Positions 19,003 to 28,400 of a DNA stretch of 64,000 bases are shown piece after piece (positions within the stretch are counted from its first letter, which is position 1; each line of letters opens with the position of its first letter). Source of the DNA: Metabacillus mangrovi. GTDB taxonomy: Bacteria; Bacillota; Bacilli; Bacillales; Bacillaceae. The translations under genes were made by a program, and so were the position numbers. The notes beneath the pieces were generated by a model. That model worked only from the letters and a program-made list of their open reading frames with translations, searched no databases and had not been told where the DNA came from. Location: assembly GCF_009711125.1 (NCBI RefSeq), contig NZ_WMIB01000002.1:1-64000 (forward strand). The letters are read 5' to 3'.

Positions 19003-19265
19003 GGCCGTAACAAGTCGAATAATGGACAAAAAACTTGGAACGGCCAAATAATTGGAGGTGATGGTCATATAAATGAGGACTGCAGCCAAAATAGGTCATG
19101 CAACGGACAAAATAATCCGAACGGCCAAATAACTGAAGGTGATGGCCAAATAGTGGGGTGCGACGGCCAAATAAATGAGGATGACGGACAGAATAAGTCA
19201 TGCAATGGACAAAATAATTATGTCGACGGCCAGAATAAGTCAAGTAACGGCAAGAATAAGCCGAC
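19003..19265 (+). repeat. Array A: 13 units on a 21-bp (18-bp) period
   Basis: Thirteen degenerate units. The GGMC core (GGCC or GGAC, a few variants) starts at 19003, 19024, 19042, 19063, 19084, 19105, 19123, 19144, 19165, 19186, 19207, 19228 and 19249. Steps are 21 bp except two of 18. A typical unit is ggacagaataagtcatgcaa(t). The regular step makes the plus strand read as a 7-residue repeat (xGQNxxx, 18991-19299), but no ribosome site precedes it. It ends at a truncated gene (19301-19666). See arrays B and C. Confidence 0.9.
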
Positions 19266-19300
19266 CTTAAGTTTCATGCTATCACTACACTTAAAATAAA

Positions 19301-19666
19301 GTGCTAAATATACATACTCTTCAAGATGAAGACTTAATACGTGGCGTGTATTGTGAGAATTGCGAAGGTATGACGATACAAAGAACGAAAAGGAGCTGGA
19401 TTTGTTTTAAGTGCGGCAGCAAAAACGAATTAGCCCATTATCATACACTAATCGACTATTTTTTCCTTAAGGGATGTCTGATTACAAATAGCGGACTCAG
19501 AAAATTTGCCAAGGTTGAATCGGTATCCGTGTCAAATAAACTTCTGCATAAATTAAACTTTGATAAAACAGGTGCTACTAAGGGAAGAAGTTATACGATT
19601 GACTTGGCAAAGATGCTACTTGCGGTTTCTTCCCCCCAGCAAAACCATCCCCCCCACAAACCCTAA
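19301..19666 (+). pseudogene. Remnant of a NERD-type nuclease-domain protein (C-terminal part)
   Basis: About 120 codons with a zinc-ribbon-like arrangement CENCEGMTIQRTKRSWICFKCGSK, followed by NELAHYHTLIDYFFLKGCLITNSGLRKF and KLLHKLNFDKTGATKGRSYT. This looks like the C-terminal tail of Bacillus NERD (nuclease-related domain) proteins; the N-terminal NERD domain is missing. There is no ribosome site, and the reading frame runs into the 3' end of the convergent gene (overlap 19616-19666). It is called a decayed fragment whose 5' part was replaced by array A. The assignment is from motif memory. Confidence 0.6.
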
Positions 19667-20035
19667 ATGCCCCAGACACCAATACCCAAAAGCAGTCACA
19701 TCCCACACACCTGGAACGTCTTTAATGGCGAGAAGGGACAGCGGGAAATACAGGAGCAGTGCCGGGAGGGTAAGGATCAGCGCGAACGCGAACCTTTTGC
19801 CGAAGCCCTGGATCTTGAGGCGGCTGGATAGGTACACGTAGCCGATCCCAATGAAAACAGCGACAACGAGGTGAATGGCGAACTCGACCCATTCTGGCAG
19901 CGGTTTTGGGTAGATGAAGTCAATGTTGAGGAGAAGGGTGTAGACTTTGATTCCCGTGGCGGCTTGTATCCATTTGAGCAAAAAGCCGAGGATGAATCCT
20001 CCGGCCAGGCCGGAGAGTCCGCCGCGGGCGATCAT
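19616..20035 (-). CDS. Hypothetical four-helix membrane protein
   Basis: A 139-residue protein with about four hydrophobic helices (about 6-24, 50-70, 82-105 and 118-133) and a glycine-rich N-terminus (MIARGGLSGLAGGFILGF). Family not recognised. The ATG overlaps the ylaI stop (tcat on the plus strand at 20032-20035), so it is translationally coupled to ylaI. A longer frame up to 20128 only covers ylaI in another frame and is rejected. It overlaps the convergent pseudogene. Confidence 0.75.
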   Translation of the reverse strand: MIARGGLSGLAGGFILGFLLKWIQAATGIKVYTLLLNIDFIYPKPLPEWVEFAIHLVVAVFIGIGYVYLSSRLKIQGFGKRFAFALILTLPALLLYFPLSLLAIKDVPGVWDVTAFGYWCLGHLGFVGGMVLLGGRNRK

Positions 20036-20235
20036 GACCAGTAGTCTCCGGCGGGTTTGTCGCGGTAAAGCCGGAAGTTTCCGGTTTTCAGGCGGTCGTT
20101 TGTTTTTTCTTCGATGCGCCCGTAGCATTCAGGGCATGTATAGGTATGGATAGGCCGGTTTCTCAGCCTTTTAGCGAGAAGGGTCTCATCGTCTATCGTG
20201 TGGACTTGGTCGCATATTACGCATTTTACTCTCAT
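20032..20235 (-). CDS. ylaI: YlaI zinc-ribbon protein (DUF2197)
   Basis: A 67-residue protein starting MRVKCVICDQ with two Cys pairs (CVIC and CPEC), implying one structural zinc site. RLRNRPIHTYTC and NDRLKTGNFRLYRDK are typical of YlaI. Role unknown. The start is ATG 20235 with a GAGGTG site. It is in the yla block as in B. subtilis. Confidence 0.88.
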   Translation of the reverse strand: MRVKCVICDQVHTIDDETLLAKRLRNRPIHTYTCPECYGRIEEKTNDRLKTGNFRLYRDKPAGDYWS

Positions 20236-20370
20236 GGCTAACACCTCTGACTGGTTATTTAGAATGATTATACCACAGGCTGAAAAAGTTCTCCTAAACA
20301 CTCTGTTTTTATTGGAACATTCGGGTAAAACCGTTATGATAGAAGTGTAAGAAGCATTGGAGGGATGGAG

Positions 20371-20826
20371 ATGGCGAATAAGGTTGAGATCCAGCTGATT
20401 GACCCGCTTTTTGATGCTTTGCAAAGGGAAAGATTTGTAAACATTGCGACGATTGATCATGAAACGGGAGCCCCGAATGTGAATGCTGTTTCGTGGGTTT
20501 ATGCTCCTGACCGCGAGCGTGTTTACATTGCTTTGGATGCCCGTTCCGGTATCCTGGAAAACATACATAAGCATCCTGCTGCTGTTGTTCATCTGCTTGC
20601 CAATGAATCGGCTTATTCCATAACGGGGAATGCCCATGTTAAGGTGGAGAGGCTTGAGGGGGTTCCGCTCAAACTTACTCTCGTAGAGCTGATCATTTCG
20701 GAAGTCCGCGATGTTATGTTTTACGGTTCCCGGATTTCTGTGGAGCCGCAGTATGCAAAAACCTACGATGAGAAGGCTGCTTCGAAGCTTGATCAGCAGG
20801 TGCTGGATGCAATGAAAAAAGCTTAG
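20371..20826 (+). CDS. Pyridoxamine 5'-phosphate oxidase family (FMN split-barrel) protein
   Basis: A 151-residue split-barrel flavin-binding protein. The N-terminal ERFVNIATIDHETGAPNVNAVSWVYAPD and RVYIALDARSGILENIHKHPAAVVHLL segments follow the PNPOx-like fold. Substrate unknown. The ATG at 20371 sits 6 bases behind GGAGGG; an ATG at 20365 abuts that site. It is divergent from ylaI and convergent with ylaJ. Confidence 0.78.
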   Translation: MANKVEIQLIDPLFDALQRERFVNIATIDHETGAPNVNAVSWVYAPDRERVYIALDARSGILENIHKHPAAVVHLLANESAYSITGNAHVKVERLEGVPLKLTLVELIISEVRDVMFYGSRISVEPQYAKTYDEKAASKLDQQVLDAMKKA

Positions 20827-20850
20827 CCGTTTTCCTGCGGCTAAGCTTAT
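20817..20850 (-). terminator. Terminator between PNPOx-like gene and ylaJ
   Basis: 11-bp stem aagcttagccg/cggctaagctt. The T run is on the minus strand, so it mainly serves ylaJ. It overlaps the end of the plus-strand gene. Confidence 0.75.
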
Positions 20851-20863
20851 TCAGATTATTGCT

Positions 20864-21478
20864 TTATTGATTTCGTTTAAGCTCATTTTTGGATTCCCTG
20901 TTTTGGCTGCGGTCCAGTTCATTTTGCTGTTTTTCCGGCAGCTGGTCGTTGTCCTGTTCAGTCGGTTCTTTTTCAGGGTTGTCAATGGTGTCGCCCGGTA
21001 CATCCGGAATGACACGTCCGATAATGGCGGCCAGTTCGTCCATGACGCCTGCTACCGGCCTGCCCTGCTGGATTTCTTTTCCCATCTGTTTAAGCCGCTG
21101 GTTCGTATCAGCATCTGCTACGACGATGGCATTCGCACCGTGAGGGTCATTTTTCAGGCTTTCTGCGACTGCGTACTTGATGGACTCGACTTTGTTCCGG
21201 TCCAAACCTGATTCAACATCAATTCCGACAATAGCATAATTTCCGAGAACGACTGCGGTTGCATCGTTTACGTCAGGGATTCTTGAAGCGATGTCTACCA
21301 AGTGTTTCGAGATCTGCTGGCCGGTTTCTTTGTCAACTGGCTGTTCAGCGCTGTCTTTAACGGTTATGGGCTTTGATTTATAGTCAGAGGACGTTTCGCC
21401 TTGCGGGTTTTCCCCGGCATTGCAGGCCGAAAGTATGAAAAGGCCGGCCATGGCGAAAAATAACATCAAACGCAGCAT
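20864..21478 (-). CDS. ylaJ: YhcN/YlaJ family sporulation lipoprotein
   Basis: A 204-residue lipoprotein with lipobox LSAC (Cys19). The conserved core ISKHLVDIASRIPDVNDATAVVLGNYAIVGIDV, continuing through ESIKYAVAESLKNDPHGANAIVVADAD, is the YhcN/YlaJ domain. The tail is long, polar and Gln/Asn/Glu-rich. Relatives are forespore- or spore-membrane-associated and influence germination. The ribosome site (aaaggagtgctcat) is strong. Monocistronic. Confidence 0.88.
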   Translation of the reverse strand: MLRLMLFFAMAGLFILSACNAGENPQGETSSDYKSKPITVKDSAEQPVDKETGQQISKHLVDIASRIPDVNDATAVVLGNYAIVGIDVESGLDRNKVESIKYAVAESLKNDPHGANAIVVADADTNQRLKQMGKEIQQGRPVAGVMDELAAIIGRVIPDVPGDTIDNPEKEPTEQDNDQLPEKQQNELDRSQNRESKNELKRNQ

Positions 21479-21628
21479 ATGAGCACTCCTTTTTGTATGG
21501 CTTTTAACTTTATTGTCTGATTAACCTTCTATCTTTATTCACGAAAACATATATTTTAGCATCGTTTGAACATGCTGTGAGATAGTGAAGGCAGCCTTGC
21601 TGCCATATGCAGATTGGGAGGCGGAATA

Positions 21629-22957
21629 TTGAATAAGGTTTATGTATTGGACACAAACGTATTGCTGCAGGATCCGAATTCAATTTATTCTTTCGATGAC
21701 AATGAGGTTGTTATACCGGCAGTTGTGCTGGAGGAAGTGGACTCCAAAAAACGCTATATGGATGAAGTTGGCCGAAATGCCCGCCAGGTATCCAAACTGA
21801 TTGATGCACTAAGGGAAAAAGGAAAGCTTCATGAAAAAATTCCGCTCCACAACGGGGGAGTATTACGTATAGAATTGAACCACCGCTCTTTTCACGAATT
21901 GCAGGACATTTTTGTTGAGAAAACGAATGATAACCGGATCCTTGCGGTAGCAAATAATCTTTCCAACGAAGAAAAGACGAAAGAGGACGGCCGGCCGGTG
22001 ATTATTGTAAGTAAAGATACGCTTGTTCGGGTCAAAGCGGATGCACTCGGTCTGATTGCAGAGGACTTCCTGAGTGACCGGGTGGTGGAGGTTGATCATG
22101 TTTATACCGGATTCTTGGATTTGTACATCGAGAAGGACAGCTTGGACAAGTTTTATGAGAAAAATGAATTAACGCTTGCCGAGGTGACAAACCACCCCTT
22201 TTATCCGAATCAGTTTGTCATCATGAAAGATGCACTAGGAGGATCATCCTCTGCTGTCGGAATGGTCGATAAAACCGGGAAAAAGGTGAAGCGGCTCTTT
22301 ACGGATCATGATCATGTGTGGGGCATCCGGCCGAGGAACGTGCAACAGACTATGGCTGTGGAACTGCTGCTGAGAAACGACCTCCCCCTCGTTACCCTGA
22401 TTGGAAAAGCGGGAACGGGAAAAACGCTTCTTGCTCTGGCAGCGGGCCTTCTGCAGACGGAGGATCTGGGAACGTTCAAGAAGCTGCTTGTGGCAAGACC
22501 GATTGTTCCTGTAGGCAAGGATATCGGGTTCCTTCCGGGTGAAAAAGAAGAGAAGCTCCGTCCATGGATGCAGCCGATCTATGACAATCTGGAGTATTTG
22601 TTCAACACGAAAAAACCGGGTGAGCTCGATGCCATTCTTGCAGGGATGGGTTCGATCGAAGTCGAGGCCCTGACTTATATCAGGGGCCGGAGCATTCCGG
22701 ATCAGTACATTATTATTGATGAAGCACAAAATTTGACCAAGCATGAGGTCAAGACCATCCTGACAAGGGTTGGAGAGCGCAGCAAAATTGTCCTGATGGG
22801 TGACCCGGAGCAAATTGATCATCCTTATCTGGATGAATACAACAACGGGCTGACGTATGTTGTGGAAAAATTCAAAGACCAGCAGATTGCAGGCCATGTA
22901 AAGCTTGTAAAAGGGGAGCGCTCGGGACTTGCGCAGCTTGCAGCCGATTTGCTTTGA
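21629..22957 (+). CDS. ylaK: PhoH family PIN-ATPase YlaK
   Basis: A 442-residue two-domain protein. An N-terminal PIN RNase-like domain (VYVLDTNVLLQDP at the start, conserved acidic residues in EEVDSKKR and EKTNDNRIL) is fused to a C-terminal PhoH ATPase with Walker A GKAGTGKT (259-266) and Walker B YIIIDEAQN. PIN-PhoH proteins have been associated with RNA unwinding and cleavage. The start chosen is TTG 21629 (NKVYVLDTN), 5 bases after GGAGGCGG; the TTG at 21614 lies upstream of that site. Terminator follows. Confidence 0.92.
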   Translation: MNKVYVLDTNVLLQDPNSIYSFDDNEVVIPAVVLEEVDSKKRYMDEVGRNARQVSKLIDALREKGKLHEKIPLHNGGVLRIELNHRSFHELQDIFVEKTNDNRILAVANNLSNEEKTKEDGRPVIIVSKDTLVRVKADALGLIAEDFLSDRVVEVDHVYTGFLDLYIEKDSLDKFYEKNELTLAEVTNHPFYPNQFVIMKDALGGSSSAVGMVDKTGKKVKRLFTDHDHVWGIRPRNVQQTMAVELLLRNDLPLVTLIGKAGTGKTLLALAAGLLQTEDLGTFKKLLVARPIVPVGKDIGFLPGEKEEKLRPWMQPIYDNLEYLFNTKKPGELDAILAGMGSIEVEALTYIRGRSIPDQYIIIDEAQNLTKHEVKTILTRVGERSKIVLMGDPEQIDHPYLDEYNNGLTYVVEKFKDQQIAGHVKLVKGERSGLAQLAADLL

Positions 22958-22961
22958 ATGG

Positions 22962-22994
22962 AAAGAAGGTGCCGGTTCCGGCACCTTCTTTTTA
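22962..22994. terminator. Terminator between ylaK and ylaL
   Basis: 13-bp stem aagaaggtgccgg/ccggcaccttctt with no unpaired loop shown, and a T tail. Converging genes. Confidence 0.85.
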
Positions 22995-23483
22995 GAGAAA
23001 CATGATTTCTTTAACAGCAGTGATCGGACGATCCTTGTTTGAGCCGTCTCCATAGTAGAGATGCATAGGTCCGTCTTCCTTTAACGGCTTGCCTTCCTTG
23101 CTGAAAGCGGCAATCAGTTCATGGGCTTTTTTCAGAGGGAGGGCAATCATTTCGCCGTCTGTAAGGATATGCACGGAAGTGGCGTCCTGCTCTGCTTCTG
23201 CATGCTGCAGAAAAGGAGACAGACGGATTCCGAAAGTGCCGGATACAAGTTCCTGTTTTTTGAAGGACTGCTTTTTTTGAATAGAAGGGGCTTCATTGCC
23301 TTCTTTAATTTCCCTGTCCCAATGGGCTGAAATCTGTTTCGTATAGTTTTCTGTTTCGTCAGCCTTTGTCCCGCTATCATGAAAAAAACTTTCGAGATCA
23401 GCTTTCCGGTCATCGAAGATCCAGACACCCGGGTCAAGGGTAATCGGATATTTTACTTTGCCGGTGATTTGGATGATGCTCAT
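22992..23483 (-). CDS. ylaL: YlaL-like protein
   Basis: A 163-residue soluble protein starting MSIIQITGKVKYPITLDPGVWIFDDRK. Identification rests mainly on its position between ylaK and ylaN, opposite in strand as in B. subtilis, and on size. No catalytic motif is evident. Relatives have sometimes been labelled peptidyl-prolyl isomerases, which the visible sequence does not support. The ribosome site (gaggaggg) precedes the ATG. Confidence 0.7.
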   Translation of the reverse strand: MSIIQITGKVKYPITLDPGVWIFDDRKADLESFFHDSGTKADETENYTKQISAHWDREIKEGNEAPSIQKKQSFKKQELVSGTFGIRLSPFLQHAEAEQDATSVHILTDGEMIALPLKKAHELIAAFSKEGKPLKEDGPMHLYYGDGSNKDRPITAVKEIMFL

Positions 23484-23655
23484 CTTATCCCTCCTCTTTC
23501 CACATTATAAGCGCTTTCGGACAAGTTGTCACAATTGACAGGGATTGGCGAACAGGCGCACGTTTTGTCCATTATAAAACCTTGCTTTTTTCCTGGTTTC
23601 CCTTTAATATTAGTAGATAGATTAGAGGTAATCGCTCGGAAACGGAGGGATTCAT

Positions 23656-23937
23656 TTGGCTTCTGAGATTGCGATTGATCATCGTGAAAAAGCACTTGCG
23701 CTGCTCAAGGCGGATGCTGACAAAATCATGAAATTGATCAAGGTTCAGATGGATAATTTAACAATGCCCCAATGCCCTCTTTATGAAGAGGTTTTAGATA
23801 CACAGATGTTCGGTTTATCCAGAGAAATTGATTTCGCTGTAAGGCTTGGTCTTGTGTTCGAACACGAAGGCAAGGTTCTTCTGGATTCTTTGGAACGCGA
23901 GCTGTCTGTCTTGCATGAGGCGTTTACGAAAAAATAA
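23656..23937 (+). CDS. ylaN: YlaN (DUF1507) iron-homeostasis protein
   Basis: A 93-residue helical protein, [35 protein letters not shown]..., with the conserved [28 protein letters not shown]. YlaN is essential in B. subtilis under low iron and has been shown to bind Fe2+ and antagonise Fur. The start is TTG at 23656, 6 bases after GGAGGG. It is a single gene with its own terminator. Confidence 0.9.
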   Translation: MASEIAIDHREKALALLKADADKIMKLIKVQMDNLTMPQCPLYEEVLDTQMFGLSREIDFAVRLGLVFEHEGKVLLDSLERELSVLHEAFTKK

Positions 23938-23942
23938 ACTCA

Positions 23943-23984
23943 GGAACTCAAACTGTTTGCATGCCAATAGTTTGAGTTTTTTTA
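23943..23984 (+). terminator. Terminator after ylaN
   Basis: Stem aactcaaact/agtttgagtt, 14-base loop, seven T. Confidence 0.75.
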
Positions 23985-24158
23985 TCTTTTCGGTTCTTTT
24001 TTCCTGAACGGGAGGACGGCAAATTCCTCTAATCGTTCATTGTATGTTGCCTTTTTCCCTGATACGATAGTAAAGGCGGCTGCTAAGCGTGGTTTGTGAT
24101 TATATCGAAAATACAAAATTTTTAGAAGAATTAATTGAAAAAGTAGGGAAGAGAGTTT

Positions 24159-25376
24159 ATGATTAAAAAAATCCTAAAATCCTATGATTATACGTTAATT
24201 TTTACCGTCTTTTTGCTGTGTGTGTTCGGGCTCATCATGGTATACAGTTCAAGCATGATTTCAAGCGTTACCAGGTATGGGGCAGAAAGTGATTACTTCT
24301 TCAATAAACAGCTGATCACGATCCTTGTAGGTTCTGTTGCTTTTGCAGCGGCAGCTGTCATTCCATACAGGGTATTGCTGACTGGGAAAGTGCTGAAAAC
24401 AATTATGTTCCTTTCAGTGGGACTGCTTGTTATTCTGTTTGTATACGGCCATACGGCCGGAAATGCAAAAAGCTGGATTAAGGTAGCAGGTTTCACTATG
24501 CAGCCTGCCGAGTTCGTAAAGCTCAGTGTGATTATTTATCTGGCTGCTGTATATGAGAAAAAGCAGGCATATATCAATCATTTCAAAAAGGCAGTTATGC
24601 CTCCGCTTTTCTTTACTGCTTTTATCTGTCTGCTTATTGTGCTGCAGCCGGATGTTGGAACAGCTGTGATCATTGCTATGATTTTGGGGGCGATGGTACT
24701 GTCCTCCGGTATGAGCTGGCGCAGCATTTCAGGACTCGTCCTCATGGGGCTGATTTTTGTGATTTTGTTCAGTCCTTTGGCTGCACTTTTTTCAGACAAG
24801 CTGTTCACAGAGGAGCGGGTCTCAAGGTTTCAGGGTGTGACGGATCCTTTCGGTACAGAAGAGGATGCGGGCTATCACCTTGCCAATTCTCTGTATGCCA
24901 TTGGTTCCGGCGGAATGACAGGCCTTGGCCTTGGCAACAGTGTACAGAAATACGGCTATCTTCCTGAATCGCATACAGATTTTATTATGGCGATCATTGC
25001 AGAAGAGCTTGGCATCCTAGGAGTGCTGTTTGTTCTTGGGCTGCTTGGCGTCCTGATCTTTAAAGGGTTTTACATAGCACGAAAATGCGAAGATGCTTTC
25101 GGTACGCTGCTTGCTGTCGGCATCTCGAGCATGATTGCGATTCAGGCATGCATCAACCTCGGGGGCCTGACAGGACTGCTGCCGATTACAGGTGTGACAC
25201 TGCCCTTTATCAGCTATGGAGGCTCCTCCATGCTTGTTCTCTTAATCTCTGCAGGTCTTCTCGTCAATGTTTCAATGTTTAATAATTACAGAGAAAAGTA
25301 TAAATCAGGGGCAGCAATAAAAGTGGATAAAAAGCAAAAACCGAAATTTAAAACACCGGTTCCTTATAAAATGTGA
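24159..25376 (+). CDS. ftsW: Septal peptidoglycan glycosyltransferase FtsW (SEDS family)
   Basis: A 405-residue integral membrane protein with about ten helices that polymerises lipid II at the division septum together with a class B PBP (here encoded at the right edge, pbpB). Family hallmarks: SKSWIKV-type loop (NAKSWIKVAGFTMQPAEFVKLS), LQPDVGTAV with the catalytic-region Asp, YHLANSLYAIGSGGMTGLGLGNS, and LPESHTDFIMAIIAEELG. The C-terminal signature reads LPFISYGGSSMLV. A cytoplasmic Lys-rich tail follows. The ribosome site (gggaagag) is 6 bases from the ATG. Confidence 0.95.
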   Translation: MIKKILKSYDYTLIFTVFLLCVFGLIMVYSSSMISSVTRYGAESDYFFNKQLITILVGSVAFAAAAVIPYRVLLTGKVLKTIMFLSVGLLVILFVYGHTAGNAKSWIKVAGFTMQPAEFVKLSVIIYLAAVYEKKQAYINHFKKAVMPPLFFTAFICLLIVLQPDVGTAVIIAMILGAMVLSSGMSWRSISGLVLMGLIFVILFSPLAALFSDKLFTEERVSRFQGVTDPFGTEEDAGYHLANSLYAIGSGGMTGLGLGNSVQKYGYLPESHTDFIMAIIAEELGILGVLFVLGLLGVLIFKGFYIARKCEDAFGTLLAVGISSMIAIQACINLGGLTGLLPITGVTLPFISYGGSSMLVLLISAGLLVNVSMFNNYREKYKSGAAIKVDKKQKPKFKTPVPYKM

Positions 25377-25402
25377 TACACTTCAACTAAATGTGACATA
25401 CT
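25372..25402 (+). promoter_or_regulatory. Two CcpN-like boxes upstream of pycA
   Basis: TGTGATACACT (25372-25382, one mismatch) and TGTGACATACT (25392-25402, exact) fit TRTGHYATAYW, the CcpN recognition consensus. Their starts are 20 bp apart, two helical turns, on the same strand. The first box overlaps the ftsW stop codon and the second lies 33-43 bases before the pycA ATG. The same type of box flanks the SR1 promoter at 10331-10373. Confidence 0.6.
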
Positions 25403-25434
25403 AATTACTTTTGCCATAGGAGGAGAAGAATCTC

Positions 25435-28400
25435 ATGCAAACAATCCAGAAAGTGCTTGTCGCCAACCGTGGTGAAATTGCCATCCGTGTATTCAGGGCA
25501 TGTACGGAGCTGAATATCAGAACGGTAGCCATCTATTCAAAAGAAGACGCCGGTGCCTACCACCGCTATAAAGCAGATGAAGCCTATCTGGTCGGGGAAG
25601 GAAAGAAACCAATCGATGCCTATCTGGACATTGAGGGGATCATTGCGATTGCAAAAGCGAATGAGGTAGATGCGATTCACCCGGGTTACGGTTTCCTTTC
25701 AGAGAATATTCATTTTGCCAGAAGATGCGAAGAGGAAGGAATTATTTTTGTAGGACCTGAATCAAAGCACCTGGATATGTTTGGAGATAAGGTAAAAGCA
25801 AGAAGCCAGGCAGAATCTGCCGGGATCCCGGTTATTCCAGGGAGCAGCGGACCGATTGCAGGCTATGAGGACGCTGTAAGGTTTGGGGAAGAATACGGCT
25901 ATCCGTTTATCATCAAAGCTTCTCTTGGCGGCGGCGGACGGGGAATGAGGATTGTCCGTTCAAAGGCAAGTGTCAAAGAATCGTATGAGCGCGCCAAGTC
26001 CGAAGCAAAAGCCGCTTTCGGGAACGATGAGGTATATGTCGAGAAGCTGATCGAGAATCCGAAGCATATTGAAGTGCAGATTATCGGAGACCGAGCTGGA
26101 AACATTGTTCATTTGTATGAACGGGACTGCTCGATTCAGCGCAGACACCAAAAGGTAGTCGAGGTGGCTCCGAGCGTCTCCCTGCCGGAGGAATTCAGGC
26201 TGGAGATCTGCGAAGCTGCAGTAAAGCTGATGGAAAAGGTAGAATACGTGAATGCAGGTACGGTTGAATTTCTCGTATCCGGCAGCGAATTTTATTTTAT
26301 TGAGGTTAATCCGCGGGTTCAGGTGGAGCACACGATCACTGAAATGATTACCGGGATTGACATTGTCCAGACGCAGCTGATGATTGCAGACGGCTTGGCG
26401 CTGAACACTCCTCAGATCGGCATATATGAACAAAGTCAAATACATACGAACGGGTATGCCATACAATCCCGTGTAACGACTGAAGATCCTTTAAATAACT
26501 TTATGCCGGATACCGGCAAAATCATGGTATACCGTTCCGGAGGCGGTTTTGGAGTGCGGCTTGATGCAGGGAACGGATTCCAGGGAGCTGTCATCACGCC
26601 TTACTATGATTCCCTTCTTGTGAAGGTTTCTACATGGGCTCTGACCTTTGAACAGGCAGCATCAAAAATGGTAAGAAACCTGAAGGAGTTCAGGATCAGG
26701 GGAATAAAGACGAACATTCCTTTCTTAGAAAATGTAGTAAAGCATGAGCAGTTTTTAAGCGGAGAATACAATACTACCTTTATCGACAGTTCTCCGGAGC
26801 TTTTTATCTTTCCAAAACGGAAGGACCGGGGAACAAAAATGCTCAGCTATATCGGGAATGTTACCGTAAATGGTTTTCCGGGAATCGGCAAAAAGGAAAA
26901 GCCTCACTTTGAAAAGCCTGCCATGCCTTATGTTGACTTGAGCGGATCCATTAAACCGGGTACGAAAAACATACTGGATGAGAGAGGTCCTGAAGGTCTG
27001 GCTGAGTGGGTAAAACAGCAAAAGCAGGTTCTTCTGACAGATACCACGTTCCGGGATGCCCATCAATCCCTGCTTGCCACCCGCCTGCGGACAATCGATA
27101 TTAAGAATATCGCTGAGCCTACAGCCCGGCTCGCTCCGGATCTGTTCTCACTTGAAATGTGGGGCGGCGCCACATTTGATGTAGCGTACCGCTTCCTAAA
27201 AGAAGATCCATGGGAGAGACTGCTGACAGTCCGGAAGCAAGTGCCGAATATTTTGCTGCAGATGCTGCTCAGAGCATCGAATGCGGTAGGCTATAAAAAT
27301 TATCCGGATAATGTGATCAAAGAGTTTGTTGAAAAATCGAGCAATGCAGGCATTGATGTTTTCCGGATTTTTGACAGCCTGAACTGGGTCAAGGGAATGA
27401 CGCTTGCCATTGATGCAGTCAGGGACAGCGGAAAGCTTGCAGAAGCCGCTATCTGCTATACAGGGGACATCCTTGATCCTGCGAGACGAAAATACGATCT
27501 GGATTACTATAAAAACATGGCCAGGGAATTGGAGGCGTCAGGTGCCCATATACTGGCTATCAAGGATATGGCCGGACTGCTGAAGCCGCAGGCTGCCTAT
27601 GATCTGGTTTCAGCATTAAAAGAAACTGTGGATATTCCGATCCATCTGCACACCCATGATACGAGCGGGAACGGCAATTACATGTATGCGAAAGCAGCTG
27701 AAGCAGGAGTAGATATCGTAGACGTTGCGGTAAGCTCCATGGCAGGCCTCACGTCCCAGCCGAGTGCCAGCACCTTTTACTACGCTCTCGATGGGATGGA
27801 AAGACAGCCCGATCTCAATGTCGAAGTACTCGAACAGCTGTCCCGATATTGGGAAGGAGTCAGGAAATACTACCAGGATTTCGAAAGCGGCATGATTGCA
27901 CCTCACACTGAAATCTACCAGCACGAAATGCCGGGGGGCCAATACAGCAACCTGCAGCAGCAGGCAAAGGCTGTCGGACTTGGGGATCGCTGGGAAGAAG
28001 TCAAAGAAATGTACCAGCGTGTGAATGTCATGTTCGGAGACATCGTGAAGGTCACTCCGTCTTCAAAGGTGGTCGGTGACATGGCTCTGTATATGGTGCA
28101 GAATAACCTCTCTGAGGACGATGTATACGAGCGTGGAGAATCGCTAGACTTCCCGGATTCCGTTGTGGAGATGTTTGAAGGCTACCTCGGACAGCCTCAC
28201 GGCGGCTTCCCTAAAGAGCTTCAGCGCATCATTCTCAAAGGCAAAGAACCGATCAGCGTTCGTCCAGGAGAACTTTTAAAACCTGTCGATTTTGAAAAAA
28301 TGAAAGAAGATCTGTTCCAGACACTGAACCGTCCGGTGACCAGCTTTGAAGCAATCGCCCACGCGCTGTACCCGAAAGTGTTCCTGGATTATGCGAAAAC

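Noticed and set aside
18977-19299. Repeat ORFs on both strands across array A
   Set aside because: Open on both strands because the period is a multiple of three; no ribosome site and no sensible protein ending.
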